A stretch of DNA of 64,000 nucleotides from Tenacibaculum sp. 190524A02b (GTDB lineage: Bacteria > Bacteroidota > Bacteroidia > Flavobacteriales > Flavobacteriaceae), in assembly GCF_964036645.1 (NCBI RefSeq), contig NZ_OZ038525.1:4530001-4594000 (forward strand), read 5' to 3'. The position numbers were made by a program, and so were the translations under genes. Each line of letters starts with the position of its first letter. Position 1 is the first letter of the stretch. Under the pieces are notes generated by a model, which saw only the letters and a program-made list of their open reading frames with translations, made no database searches and was not told the DNA's origin. Positions 35,533 to 45,016 of this stretch are shown one piece after another.

Positions 35533-36114
35533 ATGAAAGTAGCCATACTAATATTAGCAGCAGGTACTTCTTCAAGAATGGGTAGTATAAAACAAGTATT
35601 ACCTTATAAGCATACCACTTTATTAGGTTGGACAATAGAGCAGGTAATAGCTGTAAAAGAAGCTGACACTTTTGTAGTACTCGGAGCCAATATGGGGTTG
35701 ATTAAAAAAAGTATAGATGCTTATTCTATAACTATTATAGAAAATAAAAGTTATAGAGAAGGGTTGAGTACCAGTATTGTTACTGGTATCAATACTATAG
35801 AAGTAAATACTTTTGATAAAGTACTCATTTTATTAGCAGATCAACCTAAAATAACTACTGATTATTTAAAGAAACTGATTGAAATAAGTAAAAAAAATCA
35901 AGCTAAAATTATAGCATCTAATTATGGTGATAAGATAGGAGTACCAGCTATTTTCCCTAAAAAGTACTTTTCAAAACTAAAAGAGTTAACAGGAGATAAA
36001 GGTGCAGGAAAGTTACTTAATATAACTTTAAAAAGTGAGGTATTAAGTTTATTGAATAGCAATTTAACAGATATAGATACCTTAACTAATTATCATAAAC
36101 TTTTAAAGGAATAA
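35533..36114 (+). CDS. MocA-like nucleotidyltransferase (molybdenum cofactor cytidylyl/guanylyltransferase type)
   Basis: A 193-residue protein with the NTP-transferase signature LAAGTSSRMGSIKQ, then LLGWTIEQV, LILLADQPKITTDYL (metal-binding Asp) and GDKGAGKLL. It matches MocA/MobA-like enzymes that add CMP or GMP to molybdenum cofactor. It is coupled to xdhC with no spacer. Whether the product is the cytidylyl or guanylyl form cannot be decided by eye. Confidence 0.88.
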   Translation: MKVAILILAAGTSSRMGSIKQVLPYKHTTLLGWTIEQVIAVKEADTFVVLGANMGLIKKSIDAYSITIIENKSYREGLSTSIVTGINTIEVNTFDKVLILLADQPKITTDYLKKLIEISKKNQAKIIASNYGDKIGVPAIFPKKYFSKLKELTGDKGAGKLLNITLKSEVLSLLNSNLTDIDTLTNYHKLLKE

Positions 36115-36163
36115 GATAGCTTTTTATTACTTGAGATTTTTTAAAACGAATCCCAAAGGAGGA

Positions 36164-36192
36164 TTGGAGTAATTTAAAATGCCTTATTTTTG
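36164..36192 (+). promoter_or_regulatory. Putative Bacteroidota-type promoter of the phosphoesterase-Omp85 gene
   Basis: TTG at 36164-36166 and TATTTTTG at 36185-36192 (form TAnnTTTG), 18 bp apart and 20 bp before the ATG. The spacing is slightly shorter than the 21 bp seen before the two tRNA genes. Confidence 0.4.
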
Positions 36193-36212
36193 CTTATCAA
36201 ATTACACTTTTA

Positions 36213-39200
36213 ATGAAAACTATAAAACTAACAGTTTTTATACTACTATTATCTTTTTGGGGATGTGCGTCTTATCAAGCGAAGTATGCAGATGTAAAAG
36301 CGCCAAAAACCATTCAGGTTCAAAAAGAGTTAGTACATTCTTTTTATTTGATAGGTGATGCAGGGAATGCTGATTTAGGAGAAAATTTATTGACTTTAGA
36401 TTACTTTCAAAAAGATTTAGAAACAGCTACAAAAAATAGTACCGCTTTGTTTTTAGGAGATAATATTTATCCAGTAGGAATGCCTAAAAAGGAAAGCACA
36501 GAAAGAGCTTTAGCAGAACATCGTTTACAAATACAAATAGATGCTGTTAAAAATTATAAAGGAAATCCCATTTTTATTCCAGGAAATCATGATTGGTATA
36601 ACGGAATAAAAGGATTAAAACGTCAAGAGAAAATGGTAGAGAAAGCATTAGGCAAAAATTCTTTCTTACCAGAAAATGGTTGCGGTTTAAAGAAGGTAGA
36701 TGTTAGTGATGACTTAACATTAATTATTATTGATAGTAAGTGGTTTATTACGGATTGGAACAACTATCCAACTATTAATGAAGATTGTGACATCAAAACT
36801 CGGGAACGTTTTTTAGATGAATTATGGAGCTTATTTAAGAAGAATCGATATAAAAATGTAGTGGTTGCCATGCATCATCCACTATATAGTAACGGACCTC
36901 ATGGAGGAAGTTATTCTTTTAAAGACCATATGAGCCCTATTCCTGTTTTAGGAACATTTAAAAATATGTTACGCACACATGTAGGAATTCAAACCGATAA
37001 TTTTAATAAAAGTTACAGTGAATTTGTTCAGGATATCGAAATTTTAGCTGATGATTTTAAAAATAATATTGTTTTTGTAAGCGGGCACGAGCATAACTTA
37101 CAGTATATAGAAAATGATGGTTTTAAGCAGGTTGTGAGCGGTTCAGGATCAAAACAATCACCAGCTTTGGCAGGATATGGAGCACCTTTTACTTACGGAA
37201 ATCATGGATACGCAAAATTAAATTACTACAAAGACGGATCAGCTGTAATTGAATATTTTGCAGCCAATAAAAAAGACGGGAACACATTACTATTCAGTAA
37301 AGAAATAGTAGCCCCGAAAAAAATACCAGCTAGTTTTGATTTTACCGAATACAACATCCATAAAAAATATGTAGAAGCTTCAATTTATCCAAAAGAAGAC
37401 ACTAAAGTAAGCGGTTTTCATGAATTTATGTGGGGTGATTTGCACAGAGCAAAGTACGGTGAGCAAATAAAAGTACCAGTATTAGAATTAGAAAATGTTT
37501 TTGGAGGTTTAAAACCAATACGAAGAGGTGGTGGAAACCAAACCAATTCTTTACGATTAGAAAATAGTGAAGGAAAGCAGTATGTATTGCGTTCCATGTA
37601 TAAAGATGGGAGTCGTATTATGGGTGGAATTTTAAAAGGAACCTTTTTAATAGATGTGGTACAAGATATTTTTACCATGTCGCATCCATATGCAGCTTTT
37701 ATAATTCCAGATATGGCAGAGTCGGTAAATATTTATCATACCAATCCTAAATTGTATTACATGCCTAAGCAACCAGCTTTGGGAAGTTATAATGATATTT
37801 TTGGAGGTGGTTTGTATTTATTAGAAGAACGTCCTGCAGGAGATAGAGAAGATGTAGCAAGTTTTGGAAAATCTAAGAAGATCATTAATACTATGGATGT
37901 ATTAGAAAAGCTTCGTAAAAATGGTAAACATTCTGTAGATCAGCAATGGACAATGCGTTCTCGTTTATTTGATATGGTAATTGGTGATTGGGACAGACAT
38001 GAAGATCAATGGCGCTGGGCTTCATTTAAAACAGAGAAAGGAAAAACCTATTACCGACCAATACCAAGAGATAGAGATCAACCTTTTTCAAAGTTTGATG
38101 GAGTAATGATCCCGGTATTTAAACAATTAGCACCCTTAGTGAGGAATATGCAAACGTTTGATCATGATATAAAAAACATGAAGTGGTATAATAATTATCC
38201 TCGTTTTTTTGATGCTGAATTTTTAAATCAACTAACGTTAAAAGATTGGTTGAAGCAAGCAGCATATATTCAAAAACATTTAACCGATGAAGTAATTGAA
38301 GCGGCTATTAAAAAATTACCTGCTAAAATTTATGCTTTAGATGGAGAGGAAACGATAGCTAAACTAAAATCACGAAGAGATAAATTACAAGATATTGCTA
38401 GAAGATATTATAAAAAACAAGCCAAAACAGTACAAGTAGTAGGAACAGATAAAGATGATGTGTTTATTGTGGAAAGAGTAAATAACGAGGAAACTAAGAT
38501 TACGGTGTATCAAAAAAAGCATAAAATATTTGAACGTGTTTTTAAAACCAATGAAACCAAAGAGATACAACTTTACGGTTTAAACGGAAAAGATACATTT
38601 ACTATTTCTGGTAAGGTAGATAATAGTATTTTGCTTAGATTGATAGGAGGACAAGATCATGATGTTTATACAGATGCCTCGGCTGTTTCTGGTTGGAGTA
38701 AAAAGACGAAAATATATGATTACGCATCTAAAAAAAATACAATAAACGGAAGTAAAGAAACGGCTGATTTACGTTCGGATAACTATCACAGAAACACTTA
38801 TAATCATAGAGATATAGAAAATAACACTACGTTAGTATTGCCAAGCATAGGAAGTAATCCAGATGATGGTTTCTTTTTTGGTGCTTCTGTAGTACATACA
38901 CGTCAAGGGTTTAAAAAGCAGCCTTTTGCCAGTGAGCACACATTTACGGCAAATTATTTTTCAGCGATTAATGGCTTTGATGTAGAGTATAATGGAGAGT
39001 TTACCGAGTTTATTGGAAATTGGAATTTAGCACTAAGGGCTAAAGCTACCAGTGATAATTATGCGATTAACTTTTTTGGTTGGGGAAATGAAAGTGAGTT
39101 TGATACGAATAAAGATTTAGATTTCTACAGAATAAAAAGAAGCGAGCTAAGTTTTACGCCATCATTATTAAGAAGATACAGAGGCGGAAATGTATTACGA

Positions 39201-39869
39201 TTATCAGGAGTTATTGAAGGAATTAGAGTACAAAATACACCTGATAGGAACATTACCAATTACACATTAAGTCCTATAAATATTTTTGACACTAATTATT
39301 TTGTTGGTGGAGAATTGAGTTTTACACATCAAAGAACAGATGACATAAGTTTTCCAACCAAAGGAATGGATTTTGAAACTACGATAGGAGCAAAATCAAA
39401 GTTGAATGATTTTGATAGACGTTTTGGGTATATAAAAAGTTCCATGGCTATTTACCAGAATCTAGTGCAGAATCGTTCTGTAGTATGGGCTTCAAAAATA
39501 GGAACGCATATCAATATAGGAAATCGTTTTGAGGTGTATCAAGCCGCAACATTAGGAGGAGATAGCACTTTAAGAGGATTCAATCGTCAACGATTTACAG
39601 GAACAGAAAGTTTTTACCATAGTAATGATCTACGTGTACGATTTGGAGAAATAAAAACAAGCTTTTTACCATTAGAAGCAGGTGTTTCAGCAGGATTTGA
39701 TTACGGACGTGTTTGGAGTCCGTATTCAACAAACTCTAAAAAATGGCATACCAGTTATGGTGGTTCAGTTTGGCTAAGCGGAATTGATTTATTTACGCTA
39801 AATATCTCGTATTTTCAAGGAAACGCTAATGAAAATAGAGTTGCTTTTGGTGTAGGGTTTGCTTTTTAA
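36213..39869 (+). CDS. Metallophosphoesterase fused to Omp85-type outer-membrane barrel
   Basis: A 1218-residue lipoprotein (lipobox FWGC, Cys18). Residues about 45-330 are a calcineurin-type phosphoesterase with the full metal-site series: LIGDAGN, FLGDNIYP, PGNHDWYNG, AMHHPLYSNGPHGG and SGHEHNLQYIE. A middle region (about 370-800) contains MVIGDWDRHEDQWRW and PIPRDRDQPFSKFDG, resembling a kinase-like or phosphotransfer fold, and is not identified. The C-terminal 350 residues are a surface-antigen/BamA-like barrel with the diagnostic GGDSTLRGFNRQRF and the final Phe (GVGFAF). The phosphoesterase would sit outside the cytoplasm and the barrel in the outer membrane. Known flavobacterial architecture, biological role unknown. 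Confidence 0.85.
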   Translation: MKTIKLTVFILLLSFWGCASYQAKYADVKAPKTIQVQKELVHSFYLIGDAGNADLGENLLTLDYFQKDLETATKNSTALFLGDNIYPVGMPKKESTERALAEHRLQIQIDAVKNYKGNPIFIPGNHDWYNGIKGLKRQEKMVEKALGKNSFLPENGCGLKKVDVSDDLTLIIIDSKWFITDWNNYPTINEDCDIKTRERFLDELWSLFKKNRYKNVVVAMHHPLYSNGPHGGSYSFKDHMSPIPVLGTFKNMLRTHVGIQTDNFNKSYSEFVQDIEILADDFKNNIVFVSGHEHNLQYIENDGFKQVVSGSGSKQSPALAGYGAPFTYGNHGYAKLNYYKDGSAVIEYFAANKKDGNTLLFSKEIVAPKKIPASFDFTEYNIHKKYVEASIYPKEDTKVSGFHEFMWGDLHRAKYGEQIKVPVLELENVFGGLKPIRRGGGNQTNSLRLENSEGKQYVLRSMYKDGSRIMGGILKGTFLIDVVQDIFTMSHPYAAFIIPDMAESVNIYHTNPKLYYMPKQPALGSYNDIFGGGLYLLEERPAGDREDVASFGKSKKIINTMDVLEKLRKNGKHSVDQQWTMRSRLFDMVIGDWDRHEDQWRWASFKTEKGKTYYRPIPRDRDQPFSKFDGVMIPVFKQLAPLVRNMQTFDHDIKNMKWYNNYPRFFDAEFLNQLTLKDWLKQAAYIQKHLTDEVIEAAIKKLPAKIYALDGEETIAKLKSRRDKLQDIARRYYKKQAKTVQVVGTDKDDVFIVERVNNEETKITVYQKKHKIFERVFKTNETKEIQLYGLNGKDTFTISGKVDNSILLRLIGGQDHDVYTDASAVSGWSKKTKIYDYASKKNTINGSKETADLRSDNYHRNTYNHRDIENNTTLVLPSIGSNPDDGFFFGASVVHTRQGFKKQPFASEHTFTANYFSAINGFDVEYNGEFTEFIGNWNLALRAKATSDNYAINFFGWGNESEFDTNKDLDFYRIKRSELSFTPSLLRRYRGGNVLRLSGVIEGIRVQNTPDRNITNYTLSPINIFDTNYFVGGELSFTHQRTDDISFPTKGMDFETTIGAKSKLNDFDRRFGYIKSSMAIYQNLVQNRSVVWASKIGTHINIGNRFEVYQAATLGGDSTLRGFNRQRFTGTESFYHSNDLRVRFGEIKTSFLPLEAGVSAGFDYGRVWSPYSTNSKKWHTSYGGSVWLSGIDLFTLNISYFQGNANENRVAFGVGFAF

Positions 39870-39989
39870 TTGTAACCCAAAGAGTATAAGGCTTTTTTTG
39901 ATAATTGTATAATTTTCTTTTTGGAAGCATCCGTTTATTTAAATATATTATAAGTAATAACAATTACAGTTTTTTTGTGTAAAATTCGA

Positions 39990-40685
39990 ATGAATAAACT
40001 ACTAATATTAACTATTCTGATTCTATTATTGATTTCTTGTGTAAAGAAAGAAAAAAGTGAAATGGAATTTTATATAGAAAATCAAATTTCATTTTTTGAT
40101 TTGAGGAATGGAGATTTGACAAAAAACTTGTGGATAAGAAACCCCAAAAATCTAAAAATGATCCACGAATCATTAAAAAAAATCGGTTATGAAAAATTAG
40201 AGAACTTAATTTCAGAAAGTGAAAATGAGTTTTTAATTCAAGGTGTTTATATAAAAAAGAATTTTAAGGATTTAATGGATAGTTTAGAACTAACTTACAT
40301 CAATCCAGAAATTCAATCCAAATATTACACAGAATTTTGGAATCGCAGAAAAGTAGAGAAGAATGACTCAATGGTATATGCAATTATACGAGAATTTAAT
40401 TCAATAAAAGCGGGTAAAAAAATACAGAGTTATGAGAATCAGTTTGTAAATGATACTTTAGTTGATCTATTAAAAATGGAATTTGATAATGATAATCTGA
40501 ATTCTGAAAAAGCAAAATTAGATTTTTATATGTTAAAAAAATATGGGCTGAATCAATCGGCTTATAACTTACTCTTTGAAAGGATGGAATATTCCGAATT
40601 GTATTTAAACCGAGTAAAATTAAAAAAGGAATTGATAAAAACAATGGAGTTTAAAAGGCCATGGCTTATCGATAATGAAAAATAA
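39990..40685 (+). CDS. Hypothetical lipoprotein
   Basis: From ATG 39990 the product is 231 residues with a clear lipoprotein signal (LLLISC, Cys about 17). The mature part is helical, charged and rich in Lys, Glu and Asn, with no recognised domain. An in-frame ATG 15 bp upstream would give a less typical signal sequence. It begins a run of small exported genes up to 42947. Confidence 0.6.
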   Translation: MNKLLILTILILLLISCVKKEKSEMEFYIENQISFFDLRNGDLTKNLWIRNPKNLKMIHESLKKIGYEKLENLISESENEFLIQGVYIKKNFKDLMDSLELTYINPEIQSKYYTEFWNRRKVEKNDSMVYAIIREFNSIKAGKKIQSYENQFVNDTLVDLLKMEFDNDNLNSEKAKLDFYMLKKYGLNQSAYNLLFERMEYSELYLNRVKLKKELIKTMEFKRPWLIDNEK

Positions 40686-40703
40686 AAGATTAATAAATTG
40701 CAC

Positions 40704-41279
40704 ATGAACCACACTAACCACTGTAAATTATGTGAAAACGAGTTAGTAAATCTTAAAAACGGACTTATTTGTAAAGTAACAAACAAGAAGCCTAACTTTA
40801 AAAACACATGTTCAGAAATTAAACTAGAAAATAAATTTCAAGAAACGTTAGCATTGATTAATTTAAAGTTTGAAAGAATCCGAAAAAAGAAAAAAACAGT
40901 TCATGTATATTTTTATATAACTATTTCAATAGGAAGTGTTCTTATAATTAGTGGTTTTTCTTTCATAAATACAGCTATTACAAGTATGTATGCTTTACAA
41001 GTTTGTTTGGGAGGTTTAGCAGTAGGAATTACATTTTTAGGAATTGGGTACAAGAAATTACATGAGTTTAGAAAAGCCTACTATAATTCAGTGCTAGATA
41101 AAATAGAGATAGATGAAGTTTTAGAAAAATACAAAATTGAATATCAATCAAACATTGAGTTTAAACCTAATTATCATGGAACTCAGGAGGTAGTAGTATT
41201 GTTAAAATTTAAAAACAGGATAAAAGAATACTCAATTACAAAACATGAAAATAAATATTCTATTATAGAAATAGTATGA
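40704..41279 (+). CDS. Two-helix membrane protein with Cys-rich N-terminus
   Basis: About 191 residues from ATG 40704 (a TTG six bases earlier is less likely). The N-terminus NHCKLCENEL, with a further pair of Cys (ICKVT, NTCSEI) before residue 35, looks like a small zinc ribbon. It is followed by two transmembrane helices (about residues 70-90 and 97-118) and a C-terminal cytoplasmic domain with EVVVLLKFKNRIKEYSI. This type is common and uncharacterised in flavobacteria. The end overlaps the next gene by 4 bp. Confidence 0.65.
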   Translation: MNHTNHCKLCENELVNLKNGLICKVTNKKPNFKNTCSEIKLENKFQETLALINLKFERIRKKKKTVHVYFYITISIGSVLIISGFSFINTAITSMYALQVCLGGLAVGITFLGIGYKKLHEFRKAYYNSVLDKIEIDEVLEKYKIEYQSNIEFKPNYHGTQEVVVLLKFKNRIKEYSITKHENKYSIIEIV

Positions 41280-42355
41280 GAAAAGCATATATGTTAATTA
41301 GCTATTGTATTGTTGTAACAATGTTAAGTTGTAAAGAAAAAAAAGAAGAGAAAACATTATCAAAAATAACAGAATTAGAAAACAAAGTTGTTTTTAAAAT
41401 TGATGAACGAACTGAGTTTTTTAGAACTATTTTCAATATTGCAGTTCAAGAAGATTTACCTGAAGATATCCGCCCTTGTCATACAGAATATTTAAAAAGA
41501 GTTAATAATCAATTTCTGAAGTTTAAAAATCACCCTATTATACATTGGATTAAGAAGGGTGAAAATATAGGAATTGATTTTTCAGTGACAGGTTTAATGT
41601 ATAAAGACTTAAAACAATTTGAATTTGATACCATTTATAAAAAAGAATTAAAAGCTGTAGGGCTAACTATAAAAACATTAGATTCTATAAAACCATTATT
41701 AATTGATTTCTATCAAAAATCAGAATTTAACCAATTCTTTAATAATAATAAAGATTATTATAAGAAAGCGATGTCTAAAATAGAAAAGCAAGTTTCAAAA
41801 GAAAAATTGTTTAATAAAGTGATGAGTTTTTATCAGGATAATAAGAAAGACTTAGAGTTGAAAGTGTTTGTTGAATTAACAAATAATGCTGTAAATAGAG
41901 CGGTACCTTTTTATGATAGTTACAATCCAAAAAAGAGAGCTTACATTTTAGGGAATATTTGCAAAACACCAAAGAAACCAATGTTAACCAATTTGTTTTT
42001 AGAATTGAATAACGATAGACGTGGTATTTTATACCATGAAACCTCTCATCTTTTTACAGATAAATTACTAAAAAAGCATATAGGAAAACTAGAACAATAC
42101 AAACCTATATGCAAAGAATGTAAAGATATTGATGTAATAGATAAAGTTGATCATATGATTGTATATCCAATTCAAGCTCTTATGATGAAAAGGTTTGATG
42201 GAAATAATATGGGAGATAACTTTTTTCTTAATAAATGCAAAGACGTTAGAAAAGAAATCTATAAAAGATTAGCTGAATATAAGCCAGAAAATGATATTTC
42301 GTTTGAAAAAGTGTACATGGATTGCATACATCTAATAAGAGAATCGGCAAAATAA
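41276..42355 (+). CDS. DUF4932-like lipoprotein, putative zinc metallopeptidase
   Basis: A 359-residue lipoprotein (TMLSC, Cys about 19). The motif YHETSHLFTDKLL near residue 258 is an HExxH zincin motif, and the surrounding layout (helical N-terminal half with FFRTIFNIA, then LELNNDRRGILYHE) fits DUF4932. A third zinc ligand is not obvious. The ATG overlaps the previous stop (ATGA), so the two are coupled. Exported and probably periplasmic or surface-exposed. Confidence 0.7.
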   Translation: MRKAYMLISYCIVVTMLSCKEKKEEKTLSKITELENKVVFKIDERTEFFRTIFNIAVQEDLPEDIRPCHTEYLKRVNNQFLKFKNHPIIHWIKKGENIGIDFSVTGLMYKDLKQFEFDTIYKKELKAVGLTIKTLDSIKPLLIDFYQKSEFNQFFNNNKDYYKKAMSKIEKQVSKEKLFNKVMSFYQDNKKDLELKVFVELTNNAVNRAVPFYDSYNPKKRAYILGNICKTPKKPMLTNLFLELNNDRRGILYHETSHLFTDKLLKKHIGKLEQYKPICKECKDIDVIDKVDHMIVYPIQALMMKRFDGNNMGDNFFLNKCKDVRKEIYKRLAEYKPENDISFEKVYMDCIHLIRESAK

Positions 42356-42578
42356 AAAAGAAAGGATTCTTTCTTTATAAACACAGTTATAAGAATACCA
42401 AAAGAGCATAAAGAAAAGGTGTTTTTAAATTGTTGTTCAAAATGCAAAAAAAGACAAGAACGCCAAGAGCAAAACAGAGTAGATATTGTAATAATAAATG
42501 GTTTGATAACGTTACAAATTAAAAATAAAAAACATCTAGTAAAAGTGAATACATTATTTCTGTGTAAATAATAATTAT

Positions 42579-42947
42579 ATGAGGAGTTATTGGTTGTTAA
42601 TTAGTTTGTTACTGACGCTAAATTGTAAAAATAGAACAAAAGGAACATTAGTTGTAGGAAGTGGGGAAGATGTAGAGGTAACATTGCGTATTGAGGATAC
42701 TAAAAATATTGAAAGAATAGAATTTTCTTCGGGTAAAAACTTTGTATTTATAGGTAAGAAGGATGTGTTAACTAATAATATATTTATCTATAAGTTTAAA
42801 AATAGAGGAAGAACTTTTAAAACCTGTGTATACACAAATATTGACACTATTTGTACGAAGAGTTATGTAGAACCAGGATATACTCCAGAAATAATACTTA
42901 TAAAAGATAGTTTGATTATTACTGATGCAATAATAAGCTATAATTAA
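42579..42947 (+). CDS. Small hypothetical lipoprotein
   Basis: A 122-residue protein with a lipoprotein-like signal (LLLTLNC, Cys16; Asn before Cys is unusual). The mature part is strand-rich (EVTLRIEDTKN, FVFIGKKDVL, IFIYKFKNRGRTF) and has two further Cys that could form a disulfide. No family recognised. Confidence 0.55.
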   Translation: MRSYWLLISLLLTLNCKNRTKGTLVVGSGEDVEVTLRIEDTKNIERIEFSSGKNFVFIGKKDVLTNNIFIYKFKNRGRTFKTCVYTNIDTICTKSYVEPGYTPEIILIKDSLIITDAIISYN

Positions 42948-43143
42948 ATTGAGGTTATCATATTGATAAACTTAAGTGAAAGATTTATAGGAGTATGTAC
43001 ATTTTTGTAAAAACAACTACATTTATTCCATAATGTAGTTAGTAATTAAAAATGATAAGATGTGAAGGTGTCGTTGATAATAGATAGGAATTTTTTGATA
43101 TAAAAACTACATATGACTATTGAAAAATAATAAATATGATCAG

Positions 43144-43794
43144 ATGAAAATAGTTTGCATTTCAGATACCCATGGTTTTCATAATAGCCTAAAACTTCCT
43201 GAAGGAGATGTAATTATACACGCTGGAGATGTTACTCAGAGTGGTAGGGAAAATCAAGTAATAGACTTTTTAAACTGGTATACTCAGCTTGACTATGAAT
43301 ATAAAATTTTTATAGCAGGAAATCATGATTATTTTTTTGAGCAAGAAAATGAAGAAGAAATCAATAAAAGAATACCCCAAAATATTACTTATTTAAACGA
43401 CTCAGGAATTGATATTAACGGAATAAAAATTTGGGGATCACCCATACAACCCTTGTTTTGTAATATGGCTTTTAATAGAAGAAGAGGAGGTGAAATTAAA
43501 AAACATTGGGATTTAATACCTAATAATACAGATGTTTTAGTAACACATGATCCTGCATACGGAGTGTTAGATACAACCTTACAAGGGCAATCCGTGGGGT
43601 GCGTAGAATTATTACAGAAAGTAAAAACAGTTCAACCTCAAATACATATATGTGGGCACATTCATGAAGCCTATGGTGAGCGAAATCTTTTTGGAGTTGA
43701 TTTTGTAAATGCCAGTGTTGTTAATTTTAAGTACCAAGTGGCAAATACACCAATTGTATTTGAAGTAGAAAAAGTAACCAAAAGTATATTGTAA
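43144..43794 (+). CDS. Calcineurin-type metallophosphoesterase
   Basis: The start at ATG 43144 gives 216 residues (an upstream TTG at 43120 would add eight residues with no family support). Metal-site motifs are complete: SDTHG, HAGDVTQSG, AGNHDYFF, VTHDPAYG and CGHIHEAYG. This matches the small flavobacterial and eukaryotic (UEV/239FB-like) phosphoesterase group, acting on phosphodiesters or nucleotides. Cytoplasmic. The substrate is not known. Confidence 0.9.
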   Translation: MKIVCISDTHGFHNSLKLPEGDVIIHAGDVTQSGRENQVIDFLNWYTQLDYEYKIFIAGNHDYFFEQENEEEINKRIPQNITYLNDSGIDINGIKIWGSPIQPLFCNMAFNRRRGGEIKKHWDLIPNNTDVLVTHDPAYGVLDTTLQGQSVGCVELLQKVKTVQPQIHICGHIHEAYGERNLFGVDFVNASVVNFKYQVANTPIVFEVEKVTKSIL

Positions 43795-43805
43795 AATAAA
43801 AGAAA

Positions 43806-44207
43806 ATGAGAACAATTTTAGTACTAGCTTTAATATGTATTAGCTATAGTTTAAATGCACAAAGTTTATCAGGAAAAGACATTCGTATCCTAAATACATT
43901 GCAGGTTAAAACGGATAGTCTTAATCTAAATGATTTAAGTATTCAAAAAGATTTAAAAAAAATACTGTGTTTAGATAGAAAAAGAAAAACCAATCAAGTA
44001 GTAGCAATTGTAATCACCTCATTCGCAGCTCTAGGTATTGTTTCTGGAACAGTTTTAGCTTCTGGAGATAATACTATAATAGGAGAAGTTGTAGGAGGTT
44101 CGGTAATTCTTGGAGGCGTAATTTATGGTGGAATATCTATCCCTTTCTGGACAGCATCATCTAGGAGAAAACGAGAAAGAGATAGACTGATAAAATTGTT
44201 TGATTAA
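43806..44207 (+). CDS. Hypothetical exported membrane protein
   Basis: A 133-residue protein with a signal peptide (ending SLNAQS) and two hydrophobic, Gly-rich segments (VVAIVITSFAALGIVSGTV and EVVGGSVILGGVIYGGISI) before a basic end RRKRERDR. It resembles the short exported two-helix proteins common in flavobacteria. No function known. Confidence 0.6.
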   Translation: MRTILVLALICISYSLNAQSLSGKDIRILNTLQVKTDSLNLNDLSIQKDLKKILCLDRKRKTNQVVAIVITSFAALGIVSGTVLASGDNTIIGEVVGGSVILGGVIYGGISIPFWTASSRRKRERDRLIKLFD

Positions 44208-44262
44208 TTATTAGGTTTTTTTATAGTAAGTTTGAAGTGATTAATTTTTAGTGCCGTTAATT

Positions 44263-44661
44263 ATGAAAGAGATTGATAAAATAGCATTTATAGAAACTAA
44301 AGAAGGAAAGGTATTAAGTACAAGGTCTAAAGGAAAAATAAAATATTATATACCCGGAGGGAAAAGAGAGTTAGGAGAAACTGATGAAGAAACCTTAGTT
44401 AGGGAAATTAAAGAAGAGTTAGACGTAGATATAAAAAAAGAAACAATTGAGTATGTAGGTACATTTAAAGCACAATCTGATGGAGCAAAAGAAGGTGTTT
44501 TAGTAAAAATGATTTGCTACAAAGCAGATTATGAAGGAGGTTTAAAGCCAGCTAGTGAGATTGAAGAAGTAAAATGGTTAGATTTTAAAGATTTAAATAT
44601 TATTTCTGAAGTAGATAAAAAGATTTTTAAGTTTTTAAAAGAAAAAGGAACGTTAGTATAA
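44263..44661 (+). CDS. NUDIX hydrolase
   Basis: From ATG 44263, 132 residues. The NUDIX box is visible as GGKRELGETDEETLV followed by REIKEEL (G-x5-E-x7-REIKEE), and the domain is preceded by KYYIPGGK. The box's final Gly is replaced by Asp, which is tolerated in many members. It cleaves a nucleoside diphosphate linked to some other group; the substrate is undetermined. A GTG at 44251 is a possible but weaker start. Confidence 0.88.
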   Translation: MKEIDKIAFIETKEGKVLSTRSKGKIKYYIPGGKRELGETDEETLVREIKEELDVDIKKETIEYVGTFKAQSDGAKEGVLVKMICYKADYEGGLKPASEIEEVKWLDFKDLNIISEVDKKIFKFLKEKGTLV

Positions 44662-44671
44662 TACCAAACAG

Positions 44672-45004
44672 ATGAAAGCAACAATAACTTCTATAGAATT
44701 GAAAGGTCTTTTTAGTTTTTTTATCCTCTCAAATGAAGCCTTGAAAATAATTAGACAATTAAAAACAACTTCTTGTAAAGATTTTAAAAAGAAAGGGTTT
44801 TGGACAAAACATTATACCATGACTTTATGGAATAATGAAGATGAGATAAAAGCATTTTCTCAAAGTGGAGCGCATTTAGAGGCTATGAAGTTAAGTAGTA
44901 AGATAGCTAAAGAAATAAGAACCATAACCATTGATACAGACAAACTACCAAGTTGGAAAGAAGCCATGAAACTTTTAGAAAAAGGAAAAGTGTATAATTA
45001 TTAA
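44672..45004 (+). CDS. DUF3291-like / ABM-fold small protein
   Basis: A 110-residue protein with a pattern like the alpha-beta barrel monooxygenase-like families: FSFFILSNEALKIIRQLKT, HYTMTLWNNEDEIKAFSQSGAHLEAM and a final PSWKEAMKLL. Many homologues carry the DUF3291 label. It starts 10 bp after the NUDIX gene, suggesting one transcript. Function unknown. Confidence 0.65.
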   Translation: MKATITSIELKGLFSFFILSNEALKIIRQLKTTSCKDFKKKGFWTKHYTMTLWNNEDEIKAFSQSGAHLEAMKLSSKIAKEIRTITIDTDKLPSWKEAMKLLEKGKVYNY

Positions 45005-45016
45005 GTTTTATATAGA

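Noticed and set aside
42356..42572. Open plus-strand stretch of about 70 codons after the DUF4932-like gene
   Set aside because: No ATG at a sensible place and out of frame with the preceding gene; not enough to call a gene or remnant.
43120..43143. TTG start for the metallophosphoesterase (and similar TTG/GTG starts at 40698 and 44251)
   Set aside because: An ATG a few codons later fits the family start better in each case.
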